From the NCBI RefSeq assembly GCF_018785245.1, contig NZ_WQPL01000019.1, forward strand, positions 1 through 64,000: a stretch of 64,000 nt of DNA, in the 5' to 3' direction. The translations under genes and the position numbers were made by a program. Positions within the stretch are counted from its first letter, which is position 1; every line of letters starts with the position of its first letter. Below, in pieces: positions 25,219-33,598 of the stretch. Below the pieces are notes generated by a model, which saw nothing but the letters and a program-made list of their open reading frames with translations, did no database searches and was not told the origin of the DNA. Source of the stretch: Collinsella aerofaciens. GTDB lineage: Bacteria > Actinomycetota > Coriobacteriia > Coriobacteriales > Coriobacteriaceae.

Positions 25219-26523
25219 CTAGTCCATTTCTGCCCTGATGAGGTCGAGGGCGCGCTGGCAGTTTTCGCGGACGGGGCCGAGCATATGCTCGCGCAGGTCC
25301 GCCATGCCGGGCAGGTCGGCGTATTCGTCCATGACCTCTTCCATGCAAATGGGTACCTCGTAGGCGAGGTCCATCATGGTCGCAAAGCAAAACTTCTCGG
25401 ATAGCCCGGCATCGGTGAGCGTCGCCTCCAGCGTGGGGTCGCCCATACCGTGGTATCGGCGGATAGCGCCTGGACCGATGCACCCCACACGATTTTCGCC
25501 GCCAACGCTCATGGCAAGGCGCGCCCGGCGGCGCATGCGCTCATACGCCAAACCCGACGCGACATCGTACATTCGAGCCATCATGGCTGCGCCGTCGTTT
25601 CCAAGGAGCAGGGAATAGTTTTTCGCGTGCGCATCCGGTGCGCCGATGATGGCGTTAAAGAAAAGTATCTGCGTAAACAGATACAGGTTAAGTTGATGGT
25701 GGCTCGTATTTACGAGGAGCTCTTGAATGTCGCGTGTGGTCGGGCCGCCGTCTGCCGTGTACTTTTGGGCGGGCATCACCCCAAGTGCCTGACAGAGGTC
25801 TTCTTGATGTAGGCGCCTGATCGTTCCGTCTTTGACTTTCACGCGGTCATAGCGCTCAACAATGAGGGCAGGTTCGTCCTCAAACATACGATATTCGACG
25901 TTTGCCGTTGCGATGCCGGCGCGCTGGGCGCTTTTCATGCAGACAAACTCATTGAGAGCCTCGAGTTTAAATCCGATAACGCCATTTTTGAAAATATGCG
26001 TCGTGGGCGAGGAGCCCATGCATTCGCACCAGCGGTCGTTTATGAACGCGAGCGCGAACTTGCCCTGGTTGCCTCCAAGTGACCAACTTTCATCTAGACC
26101 CATCCACGATGCATCGCGGTCATCTCTGATCGACTTGAGACGAAGAGCAATTTCGTGGTCGTCTATAGGGCGGTATTCGCCAGCGCGATGCAGGACGGCG
26201 TCGGCATCTTCTTCGGCACAAAACTGCACTCCGCCCGGACAGTCGAGTCCGATATGGCTGAGCAACGCAACGGGATTGTTGGGCCTAACGTCGAATTCGG
26301 CGGCAATCGCTTTTCGTTGGTCCTCGCTGTCGGGTAGAAGGCCAAACAGGTACGGATTCATGACCTGTTGTCCGTATGTGCGATTCGATACGGGTATGTT
26401 GGTCGATAGGGCTGGCCCGTCATAGTCATGATCGTAGGTAAAGCTGATAAGACCGTTCTCATCTTGCGCGAGCGTTCCAGCAGGCACGCCGCAAATAATG
26501 GTCCGAAGTGATGTTCTGGCCAT
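25219..26523 (-). CDS. hipA: HipA-family serine/threonine kinase toxin
   Basis: A 434-aa HipA-like kinase. HipA of Escherichia coli phosphorylates GltX and induces dormancy; the target here is unknown. It has an N-terminal HipA_N region with NRTYGQQVMNPYLFGLLPDSEDQR, the Gly/Ser loop SWSLGGNQGKFAL (the autophosphorylation loop of the family), the catalytic motif GAPDAHAKNYSLLL and the metal-binding YDVASGLAY. All parts are intact. AAGGGAAA precedes ATG 26523, which lies 3 bases after the hipB stop, so antitoxin and toxin are one operon. Confidence 0.9.
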   Translation of the reverse strand: MARTSLRTIICGVPAGTLAQDENGLISFTYDHDYDGPALSTNIPVSNRTYGQQVMNPYLFGLLPDSEDQRKAIAAEFDVRPNNPVALLSHIGLDCPGGVQFCAEEDADAVLHRAGEYRPIDDHEIALRLKSIRDDRDASWMGLDESWSLGGNQGKFALAFINDRWCECMGSSPTTHIFKNGVIGFKLEALNEFVCMKSAQRAGIATANVEYRMFEDEPALIVERYDRVKVKDGTIRRLHQEDLCQALGVMPAQKYTADGGPTTRDIQELLVNTSHHQLNLYLFTQILFFNAIIGAPDAHAKNYSLLLGNDGAAMMARMYDVASGLAYERMRRRARLAMSVGGENRVGCIGPGAIRRYHGMGDPTLEATLTDAGLSEKFCFATMMDLAYEVPICMEEVMDEYADLPGMADLREHMLGPVRENCQRALDLIRAEMD

Positions 26524-26526
26524 TGG

Positions 26527-26994
26527 CTATTTCCCTTCGGGCATGGTTTGGCTAGATGCGTTTGCGGCAATCGAGACTCCGAGATTGGACATGGCGAAAT
26601 CGGCGAAGGCCCTGTCGTAGAGCTCGGACGTAAGGGGGGTATCTGCAAGAGCCGGAATGGTTGTGCTGCGACGGTTGCGATGATGAAGACGTTGAGCGTG
26701 ATGGCGTCTGGAGGTGCTGCAAGGTTGATCAGCATGCGGGGCGTCGACTGGGTGCTCATTTTTCGTTTCGCTTATATCCCCTTGTGCTGCGAGCGCCAGT
26801 TCAAGAGCGTCGAAAATCGCCAGCAGCTTGTCGAGTCGAATGCCGGTGGCGTCTCCTAGCTCGAGCGATGCGAGCAGGCGCTCCGAAACACCGGCCTTAT
26901 TAGCGAGGGCGGCACGGGTGAGACCCTGAGCCTCGCGTGCCTGGCGCACGTAGATGCCAGCTTGGCGCGGTGTGGTGATGGGAAGGGTATCCAC
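26527..26994 (-). CDS. hipB: HipB-like XRE antitoxin/repressor
   Basis: A 155-aa protein with an N-terminal XRE helix-turn-helix (YVRQAREAQGLTRAALANKAGVSERLLASLELGD, about 15-50). The C-terminal part is longer than in E. coli HipB, with a His/Arg-rich linker (about 95-112) and the tail LADTPLTSELYDRAFADFAMSNLG. It starts at GTG 26994 with GGAG 7 bases upstream. It should neutralise HipA and repress its own promoter, which contains a 15-bp inverted repeat 16 bases upstream. Confidence 0.8.
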   Translation of the reverse strand: MDTLPITTPRQAGIYVRQAREAQGLTRAALANKAGVSERLLASLELGDATGIRLDKLLAIFDALELALAAQGDISETKNEHPVDAPHADQPCSTSRRHHAQRLHHRNRRSTTIPALADTPLTSELYDRAFADFAMSNLGVSIAANASSQTMPEGK

Positions 26995-27009
26995 GGCGAT
27001 CTCCTAACG

Positions 27010-27050
27010 TGCAGACTTTTGCATCATAGTATGACATGCAAAAGTCTGCA
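27010..27050. promoter_or_regulatory. hipBA operator and promoter
   Basis: A perfect 15-bp inverted repeat, TGCAGACTTTTGCAT/ATGCAAAAGTCTGCA, with an 11-base spacer. The spacer holds a minus-strand -10-like TATGAT, so bound HipB would cover the promoter. A third half site, differing at one base, lies at 27063-27077 inside the mntP terminator. Confidence 0.75.
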
Positions 27051-27085
27051 TGAAAAGGCCTCATGCAAAACTCTGCATGAGGCCT
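27051..27085 (-). terminator. Terminator of mntP
   Basis: Perfect 12-bp stem AGGCCTCATGCA/TGCATGAGGCCT with a 6-base loop, followed on the minus strand by TTTTC. It is 30 bases past the mntP stop. Confidence 0.85.
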
Positions 27086-27114
27086 CATCCGGACGTTTAG
27101 TTTTGAAGGGTGTT

Positions 27115-27693
27115 TTACAGCGCCAAAATCCCCAGATGCTCCAGCAAAATCTTGAGGCCGATGAGGACGAGCACGACGCCACCCACGATGGTGGCGGGCT
27201 TTTCGTAGCGCGCGCCAAAGGTGTGGCCGATCGCTACGCCGGCAACGGAGAAGACAAAGGTCGTGATGCCAATGAGCGACACGGCGGGAACGATATCGAC
27301 CGAGAGCACGGCAAACGAGATACCCACGGCAAGCGCGTCAATCGAGGTGGCGATGGCAAGGATTAGATATTCGCCCAGGTCGATCTTTTCGGCATCCTTG
27401 CCGTCGCCTTCGTTCTCGTCCTCAGTAAAGGCTTCCCACAGCATCTTGCCGCCGATAAAGGCGAGCAGGATAAAGGCGATCCAGTGGTCGATGGGGCTGA
27501 TGATGCCCATGAACTGGCTACCAAGGGCCCACCCAATTACGGGCATGCCGGCCTGGAAACCGCCAAAGAACAGGCCGAGTATCACGGCGACCTTAAGGTT
27601 GATCCTTTTCATGCCAAGGCCCTTGCAGATGGATACGGCAAAAGCGTCCATAGAAAGGCCGATAGCGAGCAACACAAGCTCTGCGAGTCCCAT
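27115..27693 (-). CDS. mntP: Manganese efflux pump MntP
   Basis: Exports Mn(II) across the cytoplasmic membrane. It has 192 aa with six hydrophobic segments in two repeats. The characteristic acidic motifs are SMDAFAVSICKGLG and SIDALAVGISFAV. ATG 27693 has GAGGGAG upstream; a longer in-frame reading to 27846 would run through the riboswitch and is rejected. The yybP-ykoY riboswitch in the leader supports the manganese role. Confidence 0.93.
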   Translation of the reverse strand: MGLAELVLLAIGLSMDAFAVSICKGLGMKRINLKVAVILGLFFGGFQAGMPVIGWALGSQFMGIISPIDHWIAFILLAFIGGKMLWEAFTEDENEGDGKDAEKIDLGEYLILAIATSIDALAVGISFAVLSVDIVPAVSLIGITTFVFSVAGVAIGHTFGARYEKPATIVGGVVLVLIGLKILLEHLGILAL

Positions 27694-27735
27694 AGTCTGG
27701 CTCCCTCTCTGCGGGCGGGCCCGCGTGTACCTCTT

Positions 27736-27878
27736 GGGGGAGTAACAAAAAAGACCCGTGGCGTACGCGTTGCGCGCACAGCCACGAGTCTCGTTCATTA
27801 AGGCAAGCCAGGCCGCATCGGCCAGTGTGTTGACTTGCCGCGCCACCGGAGGCGAACCCGATCACGCGACTACTCCCT
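27736..27878 (-). ncRNA. yybP-ykoY manganese riboswitch of mntP
   Basis: On the minus strand the leader opens with GGGAGTAG and closes with TTACTCCC, forming P1. Between them are the arm ACTGGCCGATGCGGCC and a hairpin GACTCGTGGC/GCCACGGGTC followed by TTTTTT. The T-run directly precedes the 3' strand of P1, so the terminator hairpin lies within the aptamer span and Mn binding could oppose it. The fold is family-typical, and mntP is a known target in E. coli. Confidence 0.85.
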
Positions 27879-28039
27879 CATTTATGCGAATCCCGATGCT
27901 ACCACATGAACAGCTGATTTGGGTTGGGCTCTCAGCTGTGTTCGCTCATTCTGTAAGCATCGGATTTCGCAAGCGCCGCAGGGACAAACCGTGAGAAACT
28001 ATTTAGCGTTTATGGAGCGTATACGATGGGAGCGATGCC

Positions 28040-29107
28040 TTGGATAAGAACGAGCTGCAAAAGCGTATGGAACAGGCCATCCGCCTGACGGCACCTGGTC
28101 AGCCGATCCGCACCGCCCTCGACATGATCATCGCCGGTCACCTGGGCGCCCTTATCTGCGTCGGCGACACCGAAAACGTGCTCGCTGCCGGTAACGACGG
28201 CTTCCCGCTCAACATTTCGTTTACCTCGAACCGCCTGTTCGAGCTTTCCAAGATGGACGGCGCCATCGTTATCGATGGCGACCTCACCCAGATCCTGCGC
28301 GCCAACTTCCACCTCAATCCCGATCCCTCGCTCGCCACGAGTGAGACGGGCATGCGTCACCGTACTGCCGCTCGCATGTCGGTGCTCACCGATGCCATCG
28401 TGATCTCGGTTTCGGCTCGTCGCGCCGTCGTCAACGTGTACGTCCACGGCAAGAGCTACGAGATCCAGCCCGTCACCACCATCATGAGCTCGGTCAACCA
28501 GCTCGTCGCCACGCTCCAGACTACCCGTCAGTCGCTCGATCGCTCCCTGCTGCGCCTGACGGCCCTCGAGCTCGACGACTACGTCACGCTCGCCGACATC
28601 ACCGGCATTTTCTCGAGTTTCGAGATCATGCAACAGGCAAAGACCGAGCTTAAGGATTGCATCGTCAAGCTGGGTAACCAGGGCAAGCTCGTGCAGATGC
28701 AGCTTGAGCAGCTCGCGGGCTCCAGCATGGATACCGAATACGACTTGATGATCCGCGACTACGCAAGCGATTCCTCTGAGGCCAACGCCGAGAAGATTCG
28801 CGCCGAGCTGAGTCGCATGACGCCTAAGGACCTGTCTGACCCGCAGCACGTGGCGGCAGTTCTGGGCTATGACGACCTGGACGAGGACTCCGTCATGACG
28901 CCGCTGGGCCTGCGCACGCTTTCGCGCGTGTCCGTCGTGCGCGACGGCGTGGCCGAGAAGATCGTCGACGAGTATGGCTCGCTGCAGGAGCTCATGGACG
29001 ACATCAGCGAGGATCCGGAGCGCTTGGGCGACTTTGGCGTCAACAACCCTGCCATTCTTGCGGACTCGCTGTACCGCATGAAGGGCACCAAACAGGGGAA
29101 CGCATAA
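28040..29107 (+). CDS. disA: Diadenylate cyclase DisA
   Basis: Makes cyclic di-AMP from ATP and scans DNA for branched structures. It has 355 aa: N-terminal DAC domain with DGA (73-75) and RHR (106-108), a helical linker, and a C-terminal helix-hairpin-helix DNA-binding region (LRTLSRVSVVRDGVAEKIVDEYGSLQELMDDI). The start is TTG 28040 with GGGAG 8 bases upstream; nearby ATGs are out of frame. Its TAA overlaps the ispD ATG by one base, so translation is coupled. Confidence 0.94.
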   Translation: MDKNELQKRMEQAIRLTAPGQPIRTALDMIIAGHLGALICVGDTENVLAAGNDGFPLNISFTSNRLFELSKMDGAIVIDGDLTQILRANFHLNPDPSLATSETGMRHRTAARMSVLTDAIVISVSARRAVVNVYVHGKSYEIQPVTTIMSSVNQLVATLQTTRQSLDRSLLRLTALELDDYVTLADITGIFSSFEIMQQAKTELKDCIVKLGNQGKLVQMQLEQLAGSSMDTEYDLMIRDYASDSSEANAEKIRAELSRMTPKDLSDPQHVAAVLGYDDLDEDSVMTPLGLRTLSRVSVVRDGVAEKIVDEYGSLQELMDDISEDPERLGDFGVNNPAILADSLYRMKGTKQGNA

Positions 29108-29835
29108 TGGCGCCCGTATGCGCTGTGGTCGTTGCCGGCGGCAGCGGCCAGCGCTTTGGAAATCCCGGCGGCAAGCAGCTCGTTAACGTGGCGGGCCGTC
29201 CGCTCATGAGCTGGTCCATCCGCGCGTTCGATCGTAGCGACAAGGTCGGCCACATCGTGGTGGTGTGTCCTGCCGAGCGCCGTGCCGAGATGCGCCGCCT
29301 GGCCATCGACCCGTTTGACTATGACACGCCCATCAGCTTTGCCGATGCCGGCGATACCCGTCAGGATTCCACTCGTGCCGGCGTGCATGCGGTTCCGGCG
29401 GGTTTCGAATATGTCGCCATCCACGATGGCGCTCGTCCGCTCATTACGACCGAGGCCATCGACCACGCTATCGACGTGCTCATGGGTGACCGCTCGCTCG
29501 ACGGTGTCGTGTGCGGTCAGCCCGCGATCGACACGCTCAAGATCGTCGACGGCGATAATATCGTCGAGACGCCGCCGCGTGAGCTCTATTGGGCCGCGCA
29601 GACGCCGCAGATCTTTAGCGTCGATGCTATGAAGCGCGCCCACGCTGCAGCCATTGCCGAGGGCTTTATCGGCACCGATGATTCGTCGCTGGTCGAGCGC
29701 ATGGGTGGGCGCGTCCGCTGCGTCCAGAGCCCGCGCGATAACCTTAAGGTGACGGTGCCCGAGGACTTGCGTCCCGTAACCGCGATTCTGCTTGGCCGCA
29801 TGGCCGAGGGAGAGGACCTTCCCCATGTTCAGTAA
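29107..29835 (+). CDS. ispD: 2-C-methyl-D-erythritol 4-phosphate cytidylyltransferase
   Basis: Forms CDP-ME in the MEP isoprenoid pathway. It has 242 aa. The nucleotide-binding N-terminus is VVVAGGSGQRFGNPGGKQLVNVAGRPL; further motifs are AIHDGARPL and TDDSSLVERMGGRV. The start overlaps the disA stop (TAATG), and the 3' end overlaps ispF by 11 bases. disA-ispD-ispF is also found in Firmicutes. Confidence 0.95.
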   Translation: MAPVCAVVVAGGSGQRFGNPGGKQLVNVAGRPLMSWSIRAFDRSDKVGHIVVVCPAERRAEMRRLAIDPFDYDTPISFADAGDTRQDSTRAGVHAVPAGFEYVAIHDGARPLITTEAIDHAIDVLMGDRSLDGVVCGQPAIDTLKIVDGDNIVETPPRELYWAAQTPQIFSVDAMKRAHAAAIAEGFIGTDDSSLVERMGGRVRCVQSPRDNLKVTVPEDLRPVTAILLGRMAEGEDLPHVQ

Positions 29836-30319
29836 CCTGCGCATTGGCCATGGCTACGACGTCCACCGTCTGGTGGAGGGGCGTCGATGTATCATCGGCG
29901 GTGTCGACATTCCCTACGAGCGCGGCCTGCTGGGCCACTCGGATGCCGATGTGCTCGCGCACGCCTTGGCCGACGCCATTCTGGGCGCCTGCCGCGGGGG
30001 AGACATTGGCAAGCTATTCCCCGATACCGACCCCGCCTATGAGGGTGCCGATTCGATGGTGCTGCTCGCTCGCGTGATGGACTATGCGCGCGAGCTGGGC
30101 TTTGAGTTTGTCGATGCCGATTGCACCATTGCCTGCCAGCAGCCTAAGATCACCCCACACCGCGATGCCATGCGTGCCAACCTTGCCCATGCCTTGGGCG
30201 TTGACGTCGAAAACGTGGGCGTCGCCGCCACTACGACCGAAAAGCTCGGTTGGGAAGGCCAGGGCGAGGGAATCGGCGCCTGGGCCGTCTGCCTGCTACA
30301 GAAAACCGTTAAGGAGTAA
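29825..30319 (+). CDS. ispF: 2-C-methyl-D-erythritol 2,4-cyclodiphosphate synthase
   Basis: Closes the ring of CDP-ME2P to MEcPP. It has 164 aa. Zinc-site motif GHGYDVHRL at the N-terminus, GHSDADVLAHALADAILGA, and the C-terminal TTTEKLGWEGQGEGIGAWA. ATG 29825 lies inside the end of ispD behind GAGGGAGAGG. cysS follows after 3 bases. Confidence 0.95.
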   Translation: MFSNLRIGHGYDVHRLVEGRRCIIGGVDIPYERGLLGHSDADVLAHALADAILGACRGGDIGKLFPDTDPAYEGADSMVLLARVMDYARELGFEFVDADCTIACQQPKITPHRDAMRANLAHALGVDVENVGVAATTTEKLGWEGQGEGIGAWAVCLLQKTVKE

Positions 30320-30322
30320 CGA

Positions 30323-31789
30323 ATGCGTATCTACAACAGCGCTACCCATAAAAAGGAAGAGTTCCAGCCCATCGAGTCCGGCAAGGTCCGCATGTACGTG
30401 TGCGGCCCCACGGTCTACGACAACATCCACATCGGCAACGCCCGTACGTTCATCAGCTTTGACGTGATTCGCCGCTGGCTCATCGCGAGCGGTTACGAGG
30501 TCACGTTCGCCCAGAACCTCACCGATGTCGACGACAAGATCATCAAGCGCGCCAACGAGCAGGGCCGTACGGCCGCCGAGGTCGCGACGGAGTTCTCCGA
30601 CAAGTTCATCGGCGTCATGCGCGCCGCCAACGTGCTCGATCCCGATGTGCGCCCCCGCGCCACCAAGGAGATCGGCCCCATGATCGCCATGATCAAGACG
30701 CTTATCGAGCAGGGCCACGCTTACGCAGCCGATAACGGCGATGTGTACTTTGCCGTGCGCAGCGATCCCAGCTATGGTCAGGTCTCGGGCCGCAACATCG
30801 ACGACCTTATGGTTGGCGCACGCATCGAGGAGAACGAGGACAAGAACGACCCGCTCGACTTTGCCCTGTGGAAGGCCGCCAAGCCCGGCGAGCCCAGCTG
30901 GCCGAGCCCCTGGGGCGAGGGCCGTCCCGGTTGGCACACCGAGTGCGCCGCCATGGTGCATCGCTACCTGGGCACTCCGATCGACATCCACGGCGGCGGC
31001 TCCGACCTTGCCTTCCCGCATCACGAGAACGAGTGCGCTCAGGCCACCTGCGCCTGGCACCAGGGCTTCTCCAACACCTGGATGCACACGGGCATGCTGC
31101 TGGTAGACGGCGAGAAAATGTCCAAGTCGCTCGGCAACTTCTTTACGCTGGCCGAGGTCCTCGAGCAGCACTCCGCCGCCGCCCTGCGCCTGCTGATGCT
31201 GCAGACGAGCTATCGCTCGCCGCTCGACTTTTCTTGGGAGCGCCTGGAGGGTGCCGAGAACTCGCTCACGCGTATCGCCGGTACGGTCGAGAACCTGCGC
31301 TGGGCCGCGAACCATGCGACGGCCGATGCCGATGAGGCAGCATCCGAGGCGTTTGCCGCCAAGGCCGCCGAGACCCGTGCCACCTTTAAGGAGTGCATGG
31401 ACGACGACTTTAACACCGCCGGTGCCATGGGTGCTGTCTTTGGCTTTGTGACCGAGTGCAACCAGTACCTGGAGCAGGCGGGCGATGCTGCCGACAAGGC
31501 CGCAGTCCTGGCTGCCGCCGATACGCTGGCCGAGCTGCTCGATACGTTTGGCGTTGAGCTTCCCGAGCCCAAGGTCGAGTTGCCGCTGGGCCTGCTGGGC
31601 GTTGCCGCCGGTTTGGTTGCCTACACGGGCGACGACGTGGACGAGGCCGCTGCCAAGATTCTCGAGGCTCGTGCCGAGGCTCGTGCCGCCAAGAACTGGG
31701 ATCTGGCAGATGCCATCCGTGATCAGCTCAAGGACCTGGGCCTGACGATTGAAGATACCGCCGCCGGCACTCGTATCAAATCTCTCTAA
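30323..31789 (+). CDS. cysS: Cysteinyl-tRNA synthetase
   Basis: Class I synthetase of 488 aa. It has the zinc cysteine in MYVCGPTVYDNIHIGNAR, whose HIGN is the HIGH signature, plus WHTECAAM, HHENECAQ and KMSKSLGNFFTL (KMSKS). A DALR-type C-terminal helical domain follows. AAGGAG lies before ATG 30323, 3 bases from ispF. Confidence 0.96.
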   Translation: MRIYNSATHKKEEFQPIESGKVRMYVCGPTVYDNIHIGNARTFISFDVIRRWLIASGYEVTFAQNLTDVDDKIIKRANEQGRTAAEVATEFSDKFIGVMRAANVLDPDVRPRATKEIGPMIAMIKTLIEQGHAYAADNGDVYFAVRSDPSYGQVSGRNIDDLMVGARIEENEDKNDPLDFALWKAAKPGEPSWPSPWGEGRPGWHTECAAMVHRYLGTPIDIHGGGSDLAFPHHENECAQATCAWHQGFSNTWMHTGMLLVDGEKMSKSLGNFFTLAEVLEQHSAAALRLLMLQTSYRSPLDFSWERLEGAENSLTRIAGTVENLRWAANHATADADEAASEAFAAKAAETRATFKECMDDDFNTAGAMGAVFGFVTECNQYLEQAGDAADKAAVLAAADTLAELLDTFGVELPEPKVELPLGLLGVAAGLVAYTGDDVDEAAAKILEARAEARAAKNWDLADAIRDQLKDLGLTIEDTAAGTRIKSL

Positions 31790-31795
31790 TCCCCG

Positions 31796-31897
31796 CGGGT
31801 TTCCCAAGCACCCGACCTTGCCGTTCAAACCGTCGCTCGCGTACTCAAGTACGCGTCGCTCCTCTTTCACGGCAATCTCGGGCACTTGGAAAACCCG
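31796..31897. repeat. 102-base composite inverted repeat between cysS and rlmB
   Basis: Outer arms of about 30 bases (CGGGTTTCCCAAGCACCCGA and the complement of TCGGGCACTTGGAAAACCCG, extended by TTGCCGT/ACGGCAA) pair with a few mismatches. At the centre is a perfect GCGTACT-CA-AGTACGC. The whole folds as one long branched hairpin. No ORF or promoter is seen; function unknown. Confidence 0.7.
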
Positions 31898-31900
31898 TAC

Positions 31901-31940
31901 CGACCGCCCGAATTAATATTCATGGGCGGTCGTTTATTTT
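31901..31940 (+). terminator. Terminator after cysS
   Basis: Perfect 9-bp stem CGACCGCCC/GGGCGGTCG with a 14-base loop, then TTTATTTTG. Confidence 0.85.
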
Positions 31941-31975
31941 GTTTCGTTTGATAGTTGTATTTAGGAGGTCACTTT

Positions 31976-32890
31976 ATGGCCGACAATCGCAAGCGTGCGC
32001 CTCGTGGCGGCAAGCAGGCTGCTTCTGGCTCGCGTCCGATTCGCCGCAATGACCGCGCTGCCGCTCCCAAGGGCCAGCGCGATCGCACCCAGGCCGCACG
32101 TCCGCAGCGCGATCGCAACCGCGACGCTGTCCAGGCTCCCAAGGGCGAGTTTATCGAAGGTCGTCGTGCAGCCGCCGAGGCGCTGCGCACTGGTTTTCCC
32201 ATCAAGTGCGCGCTCATTGCCGAGGGCGGGGAGCGCGATGCCGCCTTGTCGCGCCTGGTCGACGACCTCAACGCCGTGGGTGTCCGCATTAAGTATGTGC
32301 CGCGCGCGCAGCTCGACGCACTGTCGAGCCACGGCGCTCACCAGGGCATCGCGCTCGAGGTTGGCAACTTCCCCTATGCCGATGTCGCCGATATTCTCGA
32401 CCGCGCAGGCGAGGGCCCGGCACTTGTCGTGGTGCTCGACCACGTGACTGACGACGGCAACTTTGGCGCCATCGTGCGCTCCGCCGAGGTTGTGGGCGCG
32501 GCGGGCGTCGTCATTGCCAATAAGCGTGCCGCCGGCGTGACCGTGGGCAGCTATAAGACCTCAGCCGGTGCCGTCATGCATCTGCCTATCGCGCAGGTTC
32601 CCAATATCGCCCGTGCGCTCGACGATTTTAAGGCCGCTGGTTTTTGGGTGGGCGGTGCTTCCGAGCACGCCGAAGGCAGTTGCTGGGATGCTCCTTTCGA
32701 GGGCCGCGTGGCGCTCGTCATGGGCTCCGAGGGCGACGGCATCTCGCGTCTGGTGCTCGAGAAATGCGACTTTTTGACCAAGCTTCCCCAGCGCGGTATG
32801 ACCGAGAGCCTCAATGTTGCCCAGGCGACCACGGCGCTGTGCTTTGAGTGGCTGCGCCGCAACGCCGGCGAGCTGATGGGGGAGGAGTAG
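31976..32890 (+). CDS. rlmB: 23S rRNA (guanosine-2'-O-)-methyltransferase RlmB-like
   Basis: SPOUT-class (TrmH/SpoU) RNA 2'-O-methyltransferase of 304 aa. Residues 1-55 are a basic disordered tail (Arg/Lys/Ala/Pro). The substrate-binding domain begins EFIEGRRAAAEAL, and the catalytic knot has HVTDDGNFGAIVRSAEVVGA, VMGSEGDGISRLV and LPQRGMTESLNVAQATTALCFEW. AGGAGG lies 8 bases before ATG 31976. The target guanosine is inferred from the family. yacP follows 3 bases after the stop. Confidence 0.88.
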   Translation: MADNRKRAPRGGKQAASGSRPIRRNDRAAAPKGQRDRTQAARPQRDRNRDAVQAPKGEFIEGRRAAAEALRTGFPIKCALIAEGGERDAALSRLVDDLNAVGVRIKYVPRAQLDALSSHGAHQGIALEVGNFPYADVADILDRAGEGPALVVVLDHVTDDGNFGAIVRSAEVVGAAGVVIANKRAAGVTVGSYKTSAGAVMHLPIAQVPNIARALDDFKAAGFWVGGASEHAEGSCWDAPFEGRVALVMGSEGDGISRLVLEKCDFLTKLPQRGMTESLNVAQATTALCFEWLRRNAGELMGEE

Positions 32891-32893
32891 CGC

Positions 32894-33571
32894 ATGTCCA
32901 AAAAGAACCGTGCCAAGTCCAAGGCCAAGCGCTTTGGCGAGGGCTCGGCCAAGCCGATTGTTTCGGCCGCGACCTATGGCGTGGGCGGCAATGCGTTTGC
33001 GCAGGCTATCGCCGACCCAGTCTCGACGGTGCACTCCAACAAGCCCGAGCTGCTGGTGGTCGACGGTTACAACGTGATCCACTGCACGCCGCGCTACGAA
33101 AAGCTCGTGTACGACCATTCCGACGATCCGTATTCCAGCGACGTTCACGATATGGCGCGCACGGCGCTCATTAATGACGTAGCTGCGTTTGCCCAGGGCC
33201 GCTACGAGGCCGTGATCGTATTTGACGGCGCGGGCAATATCTCCAGCGAGCGCCCCAACCTACCGGCCCGCGGTGTGCGCATTGAGTTTTCGCCGACGGG
33301 TGTTTCGGCCGATACCGTGGTGCAGAAGCTCTGCATCGAGGCGCGCGAGGAAGGCCGCGCGTGTTCTGTAGTGTCGAGCGACGGCACGATCCAGGCCGTC
33401 GTCATGGGCAAGGGCGTTACGCGCATCTCGAGCCGTATGCTGGTGGACGAGATCAAACAGATCGACAACGACGTGCACGAGGCCGAGGAAGCTCCACAAA
33501 TCAAGATGACTCTGGGCAGTCGCCTGAGCCCCGATGCCCTGGCCAAGCTCAAGGCCCTGCGCGGGAGGTAG
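32894..33571 (+). CDS. yacP: YacP-like NYN-domain ribonuclease
   Basis: A 225-aa NYN/PIN-like nuclease. B. subtilis Rae1 (YacP) cleaves mRNA in the ribosomal A site. The basic N-terminus (MSKKNRAKSKAKR) precedes the domain: LLVVDGYNVIH with a metal aspartate, VIVFDGAGN and VVSSDGTIQAVVMGKGVTRISSRMLVDEI. GGGGGAGGAG lies just before ATG 32894. The rlmB-yacP order matches B. subtilis, where sigH, rpmG, secE and nusG come next; here the series is interrupted. Confidence 0.87.
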   Translation: MSKKNRAKSKAKRFGEGSAKPIVSAATYGVGGNAFAQAIADPVSTVHSNKPELLVVDGYNVIHCTPRYEKLVYDHSDDPYSSDVHDMARTALINDVAAFAQGRYEAVIVFDGAGNISSERPNLPARGVRIEFSPTGVSADTVVQKLCIEAREEGRACSVVSSDGTIQAVVMGKGVTRISSRMLVDEIKQIDNDVHEAEEAPQIKMTLGSRLSPDALAKLKALRGR

Positions 33572-33598
33572 GGAAGTTGGCGGGGCAATGCTGCCTCG

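Noticed and set aside
26358-26759. Alternative minus-strand frame over hipB and hipA
   Set aside because: It crosses into the hipA start region, has no family motifs, and conflicts with the 3-base hipB-hipA spacing.
27694-27846. N-terminal extension of MntP by 51 residues
   Set aside because: It would be translated from the manganese riboswitch; the ATG at 27693 has a good ribosome site and the normal MntP start.
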